A stretch of DNA of 64,000 nucleotides, taken from positions 1 through 64,000 of the forward strand of contig NZEV01000023.1 of assembly GCA_002690495.1 (NCBI GenBank), read 5' to 3'. Each line of letters begins with the position of its first letter. Position 1 is the stretch's first letter. The position numbers and the translations under genes are program-made. The notes under the pieces were generated by a model. That model was not told where the DNA came from and did not search any database. It worked only from the letters and a program-made list of their open reading frames with translations. Positions 7,637-17,739 of the stretch are shown piece after piece. Origin of the DNA: Legionellales bacterium (GTDB lineage: Bacteria > Pseudomonadota > Gammaproteobacteria > Comchoanobacterales > Comchoanobacteraceae).

Positions 7637-8254
7637 ATGTTTGATTTATCAATTGATGCTCAACCGGATAATTGGCGTCTTTTCAACACAAGAGCCAACG
7701 ATGTTAGATTTAAAGAATATGCTGATTACATCTTTTCTAGAGATGAGCATAAATGCCAATTCTGTGGATTTCAAAGTAAGGTCAATATGGACATTGTGAA
7801 CCTTAATAATGATTATGGTGATAATAAAACTTCGAATCTCGTTACCGCGTGTCCTCTTTGTAGTCAATGCAAATTCATCGATATGGTTGGTTATACAGAA
7901 AATACTGGTGGAATGATTATTTATTTACCAGAAATTTCGCAAGCTCAGTTAAATGGATTATGTCATGCTTTATTCGCATCAAGTAATCTAGGTACTGAAG
8001 AACATAAAATCACAAAAGACATTATGAATAACCTTAAATTAAGAGCGAAATTGGTTGAAAAAAAATTCGCTAAAGGGGTTAATAAGCCCAGTTTACTGGG
8101 ACAATTGATGATTGATACACCAATGCAAAATAGAGAAAGTTTTTACGAACTCATCAGAAAAAACTTAAGATTACTACCTGATGCAGATGCATTTAAAAAA
8201 TGTTTATATAAATGGAGTGTAGACTCTAATACACTTCAGGAGAGTGCCTCATGA
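7637..8254 (+). CDS. icmJ: Dot/Icm coupling-complex protein IcmJ (DotN)
   Basis: A 205-residue cytoplasmic protein. The Zn-site cysteines are visible as C40-x2-C43 and C72-x2-C75 with C78 (motif CPLCSQC), within an HNH-like fold. In Legionella, DotN binds the DotL (IcmO) ATPase together with IcmS/IcmW and LvgA in the coupling complex that recruits effectors. The gene lies between icmD and icmB; its stop overlaps the icmB start (ATGA), so translation is probably coupled. Length agrees with Legionella IcmJ (about 208). Confidence 0.85.
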   Translation: MFDLSIDAQPDNWRLFNTRANDVRFKEYADYIFSRDEHKCQFCGFQSKVNMDIVNLNNDYGDNKTSNLVTACPLCSQCKFIDMVGYTENTGGMIIYLPEISQAQLNGLCHALFASSNLGTEEHKITKDIMNNLKLRAKLVEKKFAKGVNKPSLLGQLMIDTPMQNRESFYELIRKNLRLLPDADAFKKCLYKWSVDSNTLQESAS

Positions 8255-11200
8255 CGTCCTATCTATTACTTCTAGTCATTTTTTTAGCCATTGCAATGAT
8301 CTATGTAAATGAAATTTTAGATGGTATTGATACATTTTTAGCATGGCTTAGCTATTCGTCAAAACAAACCACATCGGCCTATTGTGATTTACAAACAGCA
8401 GATAGTGAAACAGATTTAGTGACTCATGAAGGAGCATTAGTCTCTATCATTGCAATTCAAGGCTATACAGCTCTCCTTGGTAAGGAGGAATTTAACAGAA
8501 TACATAATAAAATAAAAACCTCTCTTACTACGATCCTTTCAAAACCGGGATATAGTATTCAAGTCTTCTTTGGATATAATAAAGATAATATCAAAAACGT
8601 CATCCACCATAACTTTGGCCCCTCTTACGATACAATTGAAAATCTAAACCTCAACTTAGATGATCTAATGAATGAACGAATTGAGAACTTAAGTAAATGG
8701 TGTGCAGAAGAGAGAGCTTACATTGCATTATGGACTAAACCTACTAGCTTATCCAATGAGCAAAGAAGACGATCAAATAAAGAAAAACTTCAAACAATGC
8801 GTGAAGATAAAGTACCAAATTTTAAGTACACCCAAAATATTGCAGCTGCAATTCCTGCACTGAGAGATTCACATAACTCATTTGTGCGTGCAACATCAAA
8901 TGCTTTAACTGAAGTAGGCATTATGAATTCTGTACTTGGTATACATGATGCTGTAAAAGCATGCCGTGATACCATTGATATCAATTTTACTGATGATAAT
9001 TGGAAACCCGTATTACCAGGTGATAAAATTAAACCAAAAATATCTAGAACCTTTGATGGTGATCTTTCAGATCTACTCTGGCCATCCTTATCTAGACAAT
9101 TATTCCCAAGGGATGCACTCAATCTAGATTTGAAAACTTGTAAGATCGGTGATCGTATTTGGGGATCAGTATTTATTGACCTGTTCCCACGTCAAATTCA
9201 AACATTTGCACAGCTCTTTAATACGACACTTCAACTTCAAATCCCTTGGAGAATATCTTTTAAAGTCGATAGTGGCGGAATTTCAGCATTAAAATTAAAA
9301 AGAGTGTTGGCATCTATTCTTTCTTTCACCTCAGAACAAAATAGATTGATTAATAAATCAGTCAATCTACTTGAATACCTAGAATTAAATACTGATGATG
9401 CAGTTGTACGTTTACGTGTTTGCGCATCTACCTGGGCGCCAGAGAATGATAAAACATTATTAAATTCACGAATCTCTCAGCTTTCACGAGCAATTCAAGG
9501 CTGGGGCTCATGTGATGTCTCAGAAGTGTGTGGTGACGCTTTTGAGGGAGTCGCCTCAAGTATGTTGGGTATCTATAGTAACAGTGTTGCAACATCTACG
9601 GTTGCCCCACTTTCAGATACACTTTATATGTTGCCTTTATACCGGCCAGCCTCACCCTGGTCTATGGGATCAATACTCCTTAGATCACCTGATGGTAAGC
9701 CTTGGCCTTATGAACCAGGCTCGTCAATGCAGAGTGTATGGATAGATCTCATTTATGCTCGACCAGGATCTGGTAAATCTGTTCTATCTAATGCACTGAA
9801 TTTAGGTCTGATCATTGCTTCTGGTCAAACTAGATTGCCAAGAATTGCAATTATTGATATTGGCCCATCGAGTAGTGGTCTAATCAGAATGATCCAAGAT
9901 TCATTACCCGAAGATCAACGTCATCTTGCACAAGCGCAACGCTTGCAAATGACTTCTGAATATGCCATCAATCCTTTTGATACTCAATTAGGCTGTCGCA
10001 CACCAACCCCCATTGAGCGCGCATTTTTAGTCAACTTTATTTGTTTACTTGCTACTCCTGTTGGATCGACCTCAACATATGAAGGCGTGTCAGAAATGGC
10101 AGGCTTAATTATTGATGAAGCATTTAAAAAGTGCTCAGAGTCAGGTAACCCTAACGTGTATACTCAAGGTATTAATGACCTCATTGATGCAGAACTCATG
10201 GATATTGGTTTTGTTTTCGATTCCAAAACAACATGGTGGGAAGTGACTGATGCCCTATTTATGTCAGGAAAAATTGAAAGAGCAGCTCAAGCACAACGTT
10301 TCGCGGTTCCAATCCTGTCAGATTTAACTTCGTTAGCTAGATCCTCGGTTGTTAGCGATTTATATGGAAAGATTAATATTTCAACTGGGGAAACACTTGT
10401 TGATGCATTTATCAGAATGATTTCAAGTGCTATCAGGGAATACCCTATTATTGCATCGCCAACTAAATTTGATATTTCAACTGCTAAAATTGTCTCATTA
10501 GACCTTGATGAGGTCGCTAAAACAGGTGGTGAAGCAGCTGATAGACAAACAGCTGTAATGTATATGTTAGCTCGTTATGTGATTGCGAAAGACTTCTATC
10601 TCAACATTGATAATTTACGTGAAGCACCTGAGGGGTACTTTTCGTATCATGATCAACGTTGTAGAGAAATTAAAGAAGATAAGAAAAGACTTGTTTATGA
10701 TGAATTCCACCGTACTTCTAAAGCAACATCAGTTCGAGATCAGGTGTTAGTAGATATGAGGGAAGGAAGAAAGTGGAATGTACAAATTTCATTAATTTCC
10801 CAATCATTAGAGGATTTTGATACGACGATGGTCGAATTTAGTACTGGCGTATTCATACTTGATGCAGGCCCTGAACAAGCTATCCAAAATACCACTAAAG
10901 TATTTGGATTATCTGTATCAGCCCAGGATGCCCTTAGAAACTACGTTAGTGGACCTAAAGCAGGTGGATCAACCATGCTCTGTCAATTTTCAACTAAAGA
11001 AGGTATTAATACCCAATTACTCACACTCACATTAGGTCCTGTTGAACTTTGGGCCTTTAGTACTACTGTTGAAGATACAACCTTAAGAAATTCACTTTAT
11101 GACCGTATTGGTTCAAGTGAGGCGCGAAGAATACTTGCACTCTTATTCCCTTCTGGCTCAGCTAAGAAAACCATTGAACAAAAACTAGAGCAAACTAGAA

Positions 11201-11313
11201 CATCCGAAGGATTTATTGATGAGGAAAAGCAAGCAAATATTATTTATGAAATGGTTGATAAAATAGTTAAAGCCTATCAAGACAATCCAAAATTTACCTC
11301 ACTTGCTTTTTAA
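8251..11313 (+). CDS. icmB: Dot/Icm ATPase IcmB (DotO)
   Basis: A 1020-residue VirB4/TraU-class ATPase that sits at the inner-membrane cytoplasmic face and powers assembly and transport. One hydrophobic N-terminal segment (residues 1-20) is followed by a long N-terminal domain. Walker A ARPGSGKSVL begins near residue 503, and the Walker B-like acidic segment RLVYDEFHRT lies near 813. Length is close to Legionella IcmB (about 1009). It is the last gene of the icmDJB unit and converges on tamB with a one-base gap, so no transcriptional terminator is visible between them. Confidence 0.92.
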   Translation: MTSYLLLLVIFLAIAMIYVNEILDGIDTFLAWLSYSSKQTTSAYCDLQTADSETDLVTHEGALVSIIAIQGYTALLGKEEFNRIHNKIKTSLTTILSKPGYSIQVFFGYNKDNIKNVIHHNFGPSYDTIENLNLNLDDLMNERIENLSKWCAEERAYIALWTKPTSLSNEQRRRSNKEKLQTMREDKVPNFKYTQNIAAAIPALRDSHNSFVRATSNALTEVGIMNSVLGIHDAVKACRDTIDINFTDDNWKPVLPGDKIKPKISRTFDGDLSDLLWPSLSRQLFPRDALNLDLKTCKIGDRIWGSVFIDLFPRQIQTFAQLFNTTLQLQIPWRISFKVDSGGISALKLKRVLASILSFTSEQNRLINKSVNLLEYLELNTDDAVVRLRVCASTWAPENDKTLLNSRISQLSRAIQGWGSCDVSEVCGDAFEGVASSMLGIYSNSVATSTVAPLSDTLYMLPLYRPASPWSMGSILLRSPDGKPWPYEPGSSMQSVWIDLIYARPGSGKSVLSNALNLGLIIASGQTRLPRIAIIDIGPSSSGLIRMIQDSLPEDQRHLAQAQRLQMTSEYAINPFDTQLGCRTPTPIERAFLVNFICLLATPVGSTSTYEGVSEMAGLIIDEAFKKCSESGNPNVYTQGINDLIDAELMDIGFVFDSKTTWWEVTDALFMSGKIERAAQAQRFAVPILSDLTSLARSSVVSDLYGKINISTGETLVDAFIRMISSAIREYPIIASPTKFDISTAKIVSLDLDEVAKTGGEAADRQTAVMYMLARYVIAKDFYLNIDNLREAPEGYFSYHDQRCREIKEDKKRLVYDEFHRTSKATSVRDQVLVDMREGRKWNVQISLISQSLEDFDTTMVEFSTGVFILDAGPEQAIQNTTKVFGLSVSAQDALRNYVSGPKAGGSTMLCQFSTKEGINTQLLTLTLGPVELWAFSTTVEDTTLRNSLYDRIGSSEARRILALLFPSGSAKKTIEQKLEQTRTSEGFIDEEKQANIIYEMVDKIVKAYQDNPKFTSLAF

Positions 11314-11314
11314 C

Positions 11315-13891
11315 CTATTGATCAATAACAAAATTGATGCCCGCAGCTTGATAGTTAGTATATACTTGTGTGGAAAGGTTGTTTCTATTCCAACGATAAA
11401 TCAAGCTAAAAATATTGTCTCTAGGCGATGAACCCATTCGGACATGCGCACTCAGTGATGGATTAATATATTTACCAACAGATACAGATGCACTTGTAAG
11501 GTCTGGATCGATGACATCATTTGCTGGTGATGCTGGTCTAAACGTAACTGTATCGACTGGTAATGAGGCACCACTTCTTACAGAGGCAAGCAATACATTA
11601 AAGAAATTTTTAGACGATGACTGTTTAGTATTAGGATCAAGTAATACAGGGTTGATCATTAAAGCTTGTACAATCACTACATCTGGAACACCAGGAGGCG
11701 TTGAATATAAAGTATATCGATAATCACTGAGTCGTCCACTAATCTCCATACCTAATACCTCATCCTCGTAAGAGGTCAGATTGTGTCTAGAAGTAAGAAT
11801 GATTTCTTTTCGCTCAAATATTAGTTGAATAAATGGATCGACTAATAGACTATCATAGAAAGTAAAACTTGCTTTTTTAATTGTAATTGATTTACCAAGT
11901 TTTTGATATACTGCCCCTTTTTTAAGTGCAATAGTGCCCTTACCTAGCCAATCAGCTTTGGTTTTGATCACTTCTAAACTGCCTTGAACTTGACCTTGAA
12001 GACCTAAGATATCGATTGGGATTGCATTAAGAATTCTCACATTGATTACACCTTGAAAAGCATTTTTAGGATGTGCTTGTTGCAGTGGGTTTGTCACAAA
12101 GGGATGGTAGTCACTCAGTGCTAAACGCCCATCCACGACATCAATAGATCCTCTAAATTCATTAGACGGATTGATGGTAACAGTCCCATTCACTTTCAAA
12201 AAGTGATGGCTGCCTTGATCACCTAAGGTCACATTTTCAAGCTCTAGCATAGACTGTTTGCCCGATTGTAAATGAATTATCCCCTGATCTTTTGTCACTA
12301 ACTGTCCATTGATGATCCACCGACCATCTTTATAGTTAATTTTCCCCTTCCCTCCAATCACATCAATATTAAAAAGAAAAGGTAGCTGGTCAGATTCAAA
12401 TACTGTTAATGTTGACTGACAGTCTGAAAAATCAATGACCAAATCACTACTCTTTTTCGGATTGGAGTACCATGTATACTCCATTTTTCCATTCAAAGAC
12501 AACGCTTTAATCATTGTGTTATCCTTTGTAAGATCTGATAAATCCAATAGATTTAAACTATCTAGTCGCACTTTAAAAAAACTATCTTTGATATTTTTAT
12601 CAAGCGAACCAAACAATATTAATTGACCAAAGTCTTGATTTTTAAAGCTTTGCTGACCGACTTTTAATCCTGAACTTTGAAGTATAATTGGCATAGACTC
12701 TGTTAACTGCCAATGATTTTTTCCAGGTTGAATTTGATTTTTTAAAATATATTCACCGCTTTTTAAAAGTGGTTCTGCTAAAAATTTGAATTGATTCTTT
12801 TTAAGTCGTAAATCACATAATACAGTCGGTGACAGTAATGGACCTTTGAGTTGCACTTTAAGATCGTTATCATGAAATTGTAGGTGTATGATACCATCAA
12901 TCACATCAGATAAATGACATTTGATTTGGCTATGAACGGTTTGAAAGCTGTTATTCAAAAGTAGATCTGAATGTAAGATCCACTGATCCTTGTGGTGCTC
13001 ATTCAATGATACATTGCCTTTGACTGAATAATCATTAGGGAGTTTTAAACCATTAAACTGAATTTGCCCTGTGATCGAATCTTGGATTTTGAACTGGCCC
13101 ACAATCTGGTTGCCTTGAATTCTAACTTGGCTACCTTGAGGTTGATGAAACCAAGTGACTGATGTATCAAACCATCTTACCTTCATTGATCCATTAGATA
13201 ACAATCCATCCCCTTGAACACTCATATTTTTATCATGGATATTAATTGTGTACTGACCCTTATTGTACTTAATGAAACAATTGTCTATCTTTTTATCATT
13301 AAAATAACAATTTTTAGATAGCCATTGGTCTTGATGGTTTTTGAGATATTGAACTAATATTTGATCCTTTTGATAACCTAATGCGATCTGTCCTAACCAC
13401 TTATCCTTGTTTTTTATTTCATTCAACTCAAACTGCAGTTGCTGATCGAAACTAGCAATCAGAATGTGTTTTTCATTTTCAGAGATTTTCAAATGTCCCT
13501 TTAAGTCCATTACTTTAAAGCCATTCACTTCTAAATCTTGAATGTCAATCAAGGGTATATTGAGATTCAATGTTGATGAAGTAGTTTGTGGAAATATGAA
13601 TTGTTTAATATTTAATCGCTCAATTTTCACAGTACGAATCCAATCATTTTGATCCCAAAATAACCATGGTTGCCAATGAACATAAATATTCTCTGCCTCA
13701 ATCGCATCCGCATAATATGCATGGTTGATGGTTAAACCACTTAAAGATAATGTCACTTTATCGACATAAATGGATTGATGAGAATGATTAATTGAATATT
13801 TGATAACATTTGCAATACCCATTGGTATTACCCATGCCATACTAAAGATGATTAATGCAATCACAAAAGGCTTTTTAAGAATATTAGCCAT
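11315..13891 (-). CDS. tamB: TamB-like translocation and assembly module protein
   Basis: 858 residues. An N-terminal inner-membrane anchor (about residues 8-28) is followed by a long beta-rich periplasmic bridge of repeating strands and a C-terminal DUF490/TamB domain (from about 590: IPIDILGLQGQVQGSLE, GTIALKKGAVYQ, VQALMINP, SASVSVGKYINPSLSAHV). TamB pairs with TamA and is implicated in outer-membrane protein assembly and phospholipid traffic. It is shorter than E. coli TamB (about 1259). The start overlaps the tamA stop (TAATG), so the two are co-translated. Confidence 0.88.
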   Translation of the reverse strand: MANILKKPFVIALIIFSMAWVIPMGIANVIKYSINHSHQSIYVDKVTLSLSGLTINHAYYADAIEAENIYVHWQPWLFWDQNDWIRTVKIERLNIKQFIFPQTTSSTLNLNIPLIDIQDLEVNGFKVMDLKGHLKISENEKHILIASFDQQLQFELNEIKNKDKWLGQIALGYQKDQILVQYLKNHQDQWLSKNCYFNDKKIDNCFIKYNKGQYTINIHDKNMSVQGDGLLSNGSMKVRWFDTSVTWFHQPQGSQVRIQGNQIVGQFKIQDSITGQIQFNGLKLPNDYSVKGNVSLNEHHKDQWILHSDLLLNNSFQTVHSQIKCHLSDVIDGIIHLQFHDNDLKVQLKGPLLSPTVLCDLRLKKNQFKFLAEPLLKSGEYILKNQIQPGKNHWQLTESMPIILQSSGLKVGQQSFKNQDFGQLILFGSLDKNIKDSFFKVRLDSLNLLDLSDLTKDNTMIKALSLNGKMEYTWYSNPKKSSDLVIDFSDCQSTLTVFESDQLPFLFNIDVIGGKGKINYKDGRWIINGQLVTKDQGIIHLQSGKQSMLELENVTLGDQGSHHFLKVNGTVTINPSNEFRGSIDVVDGRLALSDYHPFVTNPLQQAHPKNAFQGVINVRILNAIPIDILGLQGQVQGSLEVIKTKADWLGKGTIALKKGAVYQKLGKSITIKKASFTFYDSLLVDPFIQLIFERKEIILTSRHNLTSYEDEVLGMEISGRLSDYRYTLYSTPPGVPDVVIVQALMINPVLLDPNTKQSSSKNFFNVLLASVRSGASLPVDTVTFRPASPANDVIDPDLTSASVSVGKYINPSLSAHVRMGSSPRDNIFSLIYRWNRNNLSTQVYTNYQAAGINFVIDQ

Positions 13892-15570
13892 TACATCGAT
13901 TGTACTGATAATTGAAATCTTAATGGTTGACCAGGATCATCTTTTGCTTTTGCAAAGGTTAATTTCACACCCACGAAATCTAAATCCCATAATAATCCAA
14001 CACCTGTCCCTACTTTCATATGCGTATCCCATTCGTTAGAGGCCACTCCATGATCCTGAAATATAATAAACTTCCAGGGAGGCCTTATAGGAAATTGTAG
14101 TTCATATGTAATATTTTTCAGGTATTTTCCTGGTCCAATACTATTAAATTGATACCCACGTACAGAATCAGGCCCTCCAGTATAGAAATTCAAAGATAAT
14201 GGGACGTCATTTAAATCTGAGCTGGATAGTTGACCTAAATCATTTGTCATTCTCAAAGTAAGCATTGCGATTGGGATCATGATCTCAGAATGTATATTAA
14301 ATCTTGCAATACTGAGATCTGAAAGTATTTTTTCAGAGGCCACTAGAGAATCAAAATTAGTCTTAAAAAACGATATCCAATTTTTCTTTGACCGATATTG
14401 ATAACCTAATTCCAAACGGGGGTAAAATAAATGGCTAGTATAACTTGCCTCATTATCTGGTTCGGAGCGCTCCAAAGCAAAATTAATACTCGGTTCAATA
14501 ACCCGACCTTGATGTTGGTAACGTCTCCCCATTGATAAGCTAGCTCGTTTGGAAGTACCATCTATTAAGTCTAAATTGATGAAATCAAGTGAATATAGAT
14601 AATGCGTTGTGATGGGATCCAATCCTGGAATCGAATATAGGAAAAAGAAATTGTAAAAATTATTTGTTGAAATTCGGCTAATAAATTTTAAACTGTGTCC
14701 ATAAGCATTCAGCGGATTGACAAAAAAGCCTAATCCTCCTCCAAGATGATAGTGACTATCGTAACCAAAAGAATATGTTGTATGAACAGATTTATTCTTC
14801 TCTAAATCTACCTCTACGGGAATCTGTTCTTGATGAGTACTCCGCTGTTGTTTAACCATCACCTGAGAAAAGTAATTACTTTTCATTAAATCCTCTTGTA
14901 GCTCATTCATTTCATCAGCATCAAAAGGATCCCCTGGTTTAAATTTAAAATAGCGTCGTATTAATTGATTATTAAGTTTTGTTTTATTTTTCAGTGTAAT
15001 TGGCCCATAAGAAAAAAGTTGATTCGATTGGAACACAAAATAAAGATCAATATTTTTGCCATTAATACGATAGAATGAATCATTTGCATCCGCTGTAATA
15101 AAACCTGCCTTATGAAATTGCTTTAGGATATTATTTTGTAACACGCGAATAGTGCCACCATCGTAAAGTGTACTTTTTAAATGTTTCAGTTTTTGAAGCT
15201 CCTCATTTAAGTGAGGTATTTTCTCTCCCTTAAAACTCACAAACACATTACGAATAATTGCTCGTTGTCCCAACTTGATCTTAAAAGTAGCAAACCACAA
15301 GTCCCCCTGGCCTTTTAACAGCTCTTTATTAATTTCTGGATTAAAATATCCAAAGGGCTCTAACGCAGCATGAATTTGACGCACCGCACCATTGAAAATA
15401 CTCGTTGCATTGTCATTATCAATTTCACTAAAACGAAGTGTATAGTTTTGTAGACTATTTTCAATATTTTCTTTAATTACCTTGTCGTCACAATTAACCG
15501 TAAAGGTCATTGCACTCCATGCAACACTGAATAAAAAGCATATAATTATTCGACTAACGAAAAATCTCAT
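13891..15570 (-). CDS. tamA: TamA, outer-membrane Omp85-family assembly factor
   Basis: Signal peptide MRFFVSRIIICFLFSVAWS is followed by POTRA-like repeats (about residues 25-250) and a bacterial surface antigen (D15) barrel with the conserved GGPDSVRGYQFNSIGP segment in the late barrel. The start is placed at 15570, in front of the signal peptide; an in-frame upstream ATG would bury it. About 559 residues, near the family norm. The partner tamB follows directly. It is divergent from the holD-like gene across 65 bases. Confidence 0.9.
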   Translation of the reverse strand: MRFFVSRIIICFLFSVAWSAMTFTVNCDDKVIKENIENSLQNYTLRFSEIDNDNATSIFNGAVRQIHAALEPFGYFNPEINKELLKGQGDLWFATFKIKLGQRAIIRNVFVSFKGEKIPHLNEELQKLKHLKSTLYDGGTIRVLQNNILKQFHKAGFITADANDSFYRINGKNIDLYFVFQSNQLFSYGPITLKNKTKLNNQLIRRYFKFKPGDPFDADEMNELQEDLMKSNYFSQVMVKQQRSTHQEQIPVEVDLEKNKSVHTTYSFGYDSHYHLGGGLGFFVNPLNAYGHSLKFISRISTNNFYNFFFLYSIPGLDPITTHYLYSLDFINLDLIDGTSKRASLSMGRRYQHQGRVIEPSINFALERSEPDNEASYTSHLFYPRLELGYQYRSKKNWISFFKTNFDSLVASEKILSDLSIARFNIHSEIMIPIAMLTLRMTNDLGQLSSSDLNDVPLSLNFYTGGPDSVRGYQFNSIGPGKYLKNITYELQFPIRPPWKFIIFQDHGVASNEWDTHMKVGTGVGLLWDLDFVGVKLTFAKAKDDPGQPLRFQLSVQSM

Positions 15571-15635
15571 ATTGGTATTATGCCTGACTAAACAATTGAC
15601 TGGAACTACTTTCAAGTAATCTATACAATACCATC

Positions 15636-16007
15636 ATGAATAATACTTTAGGATTAATTGATCTTGTAACATGGCGACATCATCAAGCAACAACAAGTCC
15701 TTCCTATATCGACTCCAGAAATAATATATGGCAAATAGAGGGTCTACCTCATACTTTAGATACACCAGACCAGATGCTACTAGATTCCATGCTAAAAGCA
15801 TTCTATTTAAAACCCTCAGAGCCTGCTCATCAGTTCCATTTTGGTTTAATATTTACAGATCTCATGGCACATTATTTTAAAGTATCAAACACAAATCAAG
15901 TTCAACTCCTGTTACACTCACCAAGCCTACATCGTCTCAGACAAAATGGTTTACTTAAAAAAACGTTGTGGCAAAAGATGATTGAAATAGGTATGATTTC
16001 AATATAA
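15636..16007 (+). CDS. Possible DNA polymerase III psi subunit (HolD-like)
   Basis: A 123-residue soluble protein. The N-terminal pattern (leucine-rich helix, then LVTWRHH), a central LLDSMLKAFYLKP and a C-terminal LLHSPSLHRLRQNGLLKKTLWQKM resemble the poorly conserved HolD/psi proteins of gammaproteobacteria, which commonly end in a PSL...LK..W motif. Psi joins the clamp loader to single-stranded-DNA-binding protein. The match is by motif memory only, so it stays tentative. It reads toward glyA with a 29-base gap and may share its transcript. Confidence 0.4.
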   Translation: MNNTLGLIDLVTWRHHQATTSPSYIDSRNNIWQIEGLPHTLDTPDQMLLDSMLKAFYLKPSEPAHQFHFGLIFTDLMAHYFKVSNTNQVQLLLHSPSLHRLRQNGLLKKTLWQKMIEIGMISI

Positions 16008-16036
16008 GACTTGACAAATTAGGAGTATTACTATCA

Positions 16037-17287
16037 ATGAACCGCGTAGATCAGCTAAAATCATTTGACCCAGAAATTTTTGATAATTTATTAAAAGAAC
16101 GTGACAGACAAGATGCTCAAATCAATCTGATTGCATCAGAAAACTATGTCAGCCCTATCGTACATCTCGCGTCAATGAATGCACTAACAAATAAGTATGC
16201 TGAAGGCTACCCAAGAAAAAGATATTATGCGGGCTGTCAATTTGCTGATCATGTAGAAGAAATTGCAATTGATAGAGCGAACCAGCTTTTTTCCTCCGAA
16301 TATGCAAACGTCCAGCCTCATTCCGGTTCACAAGCAAACCATGCTATTTTCAATGCGCTATTACAATCCGGTGATACTATCATGGGGATGAGTTTGAATC
16401 ATGGTGGACATTTAACTCATGGTGCAACCGTGAACTTTTCTGGTAAAGACTATAAGGCAGTGACTTATGGTGTCAATGAAAAAGGCCTCATTGATTATGA
16501 TCAAGTCAGAGAAATTGCAAAAAAGACACAACCTAAACTCATTATTGCAGGATTTTCTGCTTATTGTGGCATTTTAGATTGGAAAAAGTTTAGAACTATT
16601 GCTGATGAAGTCGGTGCTTATTTTCTTGCTGATATTGCTCATGTTTCTGGTCTTATTGCTGGTGGTGTTTATCCAAACCCTATTGAGGAAGCAGACATTC
16701 TCTCCTCGACAACGCATAAATCATTAAGGGGTCCAAGAGGCGGTATTATTCTTGCAAAAAGGAATCCTGATTTATTCAAATCGCTTAACTTTGGGTTATT
16801 CCCTGGTGTCCAAGGAGGACCAATGATGCATATTATTGCCTCTAAAGCAGTTGCGTTCAAAGAAGCAATGACAGAAGACTTCAGACAATATCAACAACAA
16901 ATTTTGAAAAATGCACAAGCCATGGTTGCTGTCTTCCTTGAAAGAGGTATTCAAGTCGTCAGTGGTCAAACTCAAAATCATCTTGTTCTATTAGACCTTA
17001 CAAATACTGAGCATACCGGTAAAGCAATGCAAGAGAAACTAGAAGAAGTTGGTATTATTACCAATAAAAATACTGTTCCAAATGAACAGCGTTCTCCTTT
17101 TGTCACCAGTGGTATTCGGCTAGGAACACCCGCCATCACAACACGAGGTATTTTAGAAAATGAGGCAAAAGAAATTGCACACCTGATTAGTGATGTTGCT
17201 TTGAAAGCATATGATGTAAACCAAATCAAATCGAAAGTGCTCGATATTACACAATCTCATCCTGTAGATCTCAACTATCTCGTCTGA
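16037..17287 (+). CDS. glyA: Serine hydroxymethyltransferase
   Basis: Interconverts serine and glycine while charging tetrahydrofolate with a one-carbon unit; PLP-dependent, cytoplasmic. 416 residues, the standard length. Motifs: LIASENYVSP, NKYAEGYPRKRYYAGC, the PLP-lysine segment TTHKSLRGPRGG near residue 230, and RLGTPAITTRG. An aggag Shine-Dalgarno sequence lies upstream. The stop overlaps the nrdR start (TGATG), giving a glyA-nrdR-nusB unit. It connects metabolically to folD at 54.5 kb. Confidence 0.97.
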   Translation: MNRVDQLKSFDPEIFDNLLKERDRQDAQINLIASENYVSPIVHLASMNALTNKYAEGYPRKRYYAGCQFADHVEEIAIDRANQLFSSEYANVQPHSGSQANHAIFNALLQSGDTIMGMSLNHGGHLTHGATVNFSGKDYKAVTYGVNEKGLIDYDQVREIAKKTQPKLIIAGFSAYCGILDWKKFRTIADEVGAYFLADIAHVSGLIAGGVYPNPIEEADILSSTTHKSLRGPRGGIILAKRNPDLFKSLNFGLFPGVQGGPMMHIIASKAVAFKEAMTEDFRQYQQQILKNAQAMVAVFLERGIQVVSGQTQNHLVLLDLTNTEHTGKAMQEKLEEVGIITNKNTVPNEQRSPFVTSGIRLGTPAITTRGILENEAKEIAHLISDVALKAYDVNQIKSKVLDITQSHPVDLNYLV

Positions 17288-17739
17288 TGCACTGCCCTTT
17301 TTGCCAATATCATGATACTAAAGTTGTAGACTCGCGTATTACATTGCCGCAAAATAACATCAGACGTCGTAGAGAATGTCCTGAATGCAATGAACGATTT
17401 ACAACTTTTGAAACCTTACAATTCACTTACCCAAGAGTCATTAAACGTGCCGGATATTCTTGTCAGTTTAATGAGCAAAAACTTAAAAAAGGGATTATGC
17501 GAGCATTAGAAAAAAGAGCAGTAAGTCCAGAAATATTAGAAAAACTATTAGATCGTATCCAGTGTCAAATATGCCAGGAACCGAGTAAAGAAATTACGAG
17601 TCAAAGAATTGGCCAAATTGTGTTATCACAACTGAGGTTTGTCGATGAAGTCGCCTACATACGTTTTGCATCAGTATATTTATCATTTCAAAATATTGAT
17701 GCTTTTAAAACAACCATTTCTAAATTGGAAGATCAATAA
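17287..17739 (+). CDS. nrdR: Transcriptional repressor NrdR
   Basis: 150 residues. An N-terminal zinc ribbon (CPFCQYHDTKVVDSR and CPECNERFTTFE, four Cys) is followed by an ATP-cone domain (PRVIKRAGYSCQFNEQKLKKGI). It senses nucleotide pools and represses ribonucleotide reductase genes. The gene overlaps glyA and nusB by single-base TGATG/TAATG junctions. Confidence 0.96.
   Translation: MHCPFCQYHDTKVVDSRITLPQNNIRRRRECPECNERFTTFETLQFTYPRVIKRAGYSCQFNEQKLKKGIMRALEKRAVSPEILEKLLDRIQCQICQEPSKEITSQRIGQIVLSQLRFVDEVAYIRFASVYLSFQNIDAFKTTISKLEDQ

Noticed and set aside
8790-9122. 110-codon minus-strand frame inside icmB
   Set aside because: Antisense shadow of a well-supported ATPase; no ribosome-binding site.
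11316-11327. Palindrome TATTGATCAATA at the icmB/tamB junction
   Set aside because: It is made by the last codons of tamB; short, with no T tract, and not a credible terminator.
11415-11723. 102-codon plus-strand frame inside tamB
   Set aside because: Antisense to a conserved TamB domain with no start signal; a by-product of coding-strand composition.
16011-16036. TTGACA just upstream of glyA as a promoter -35
   Set aside because: No -10 can fit between it and the start codon; transcription more likely enters from the preceding gene.
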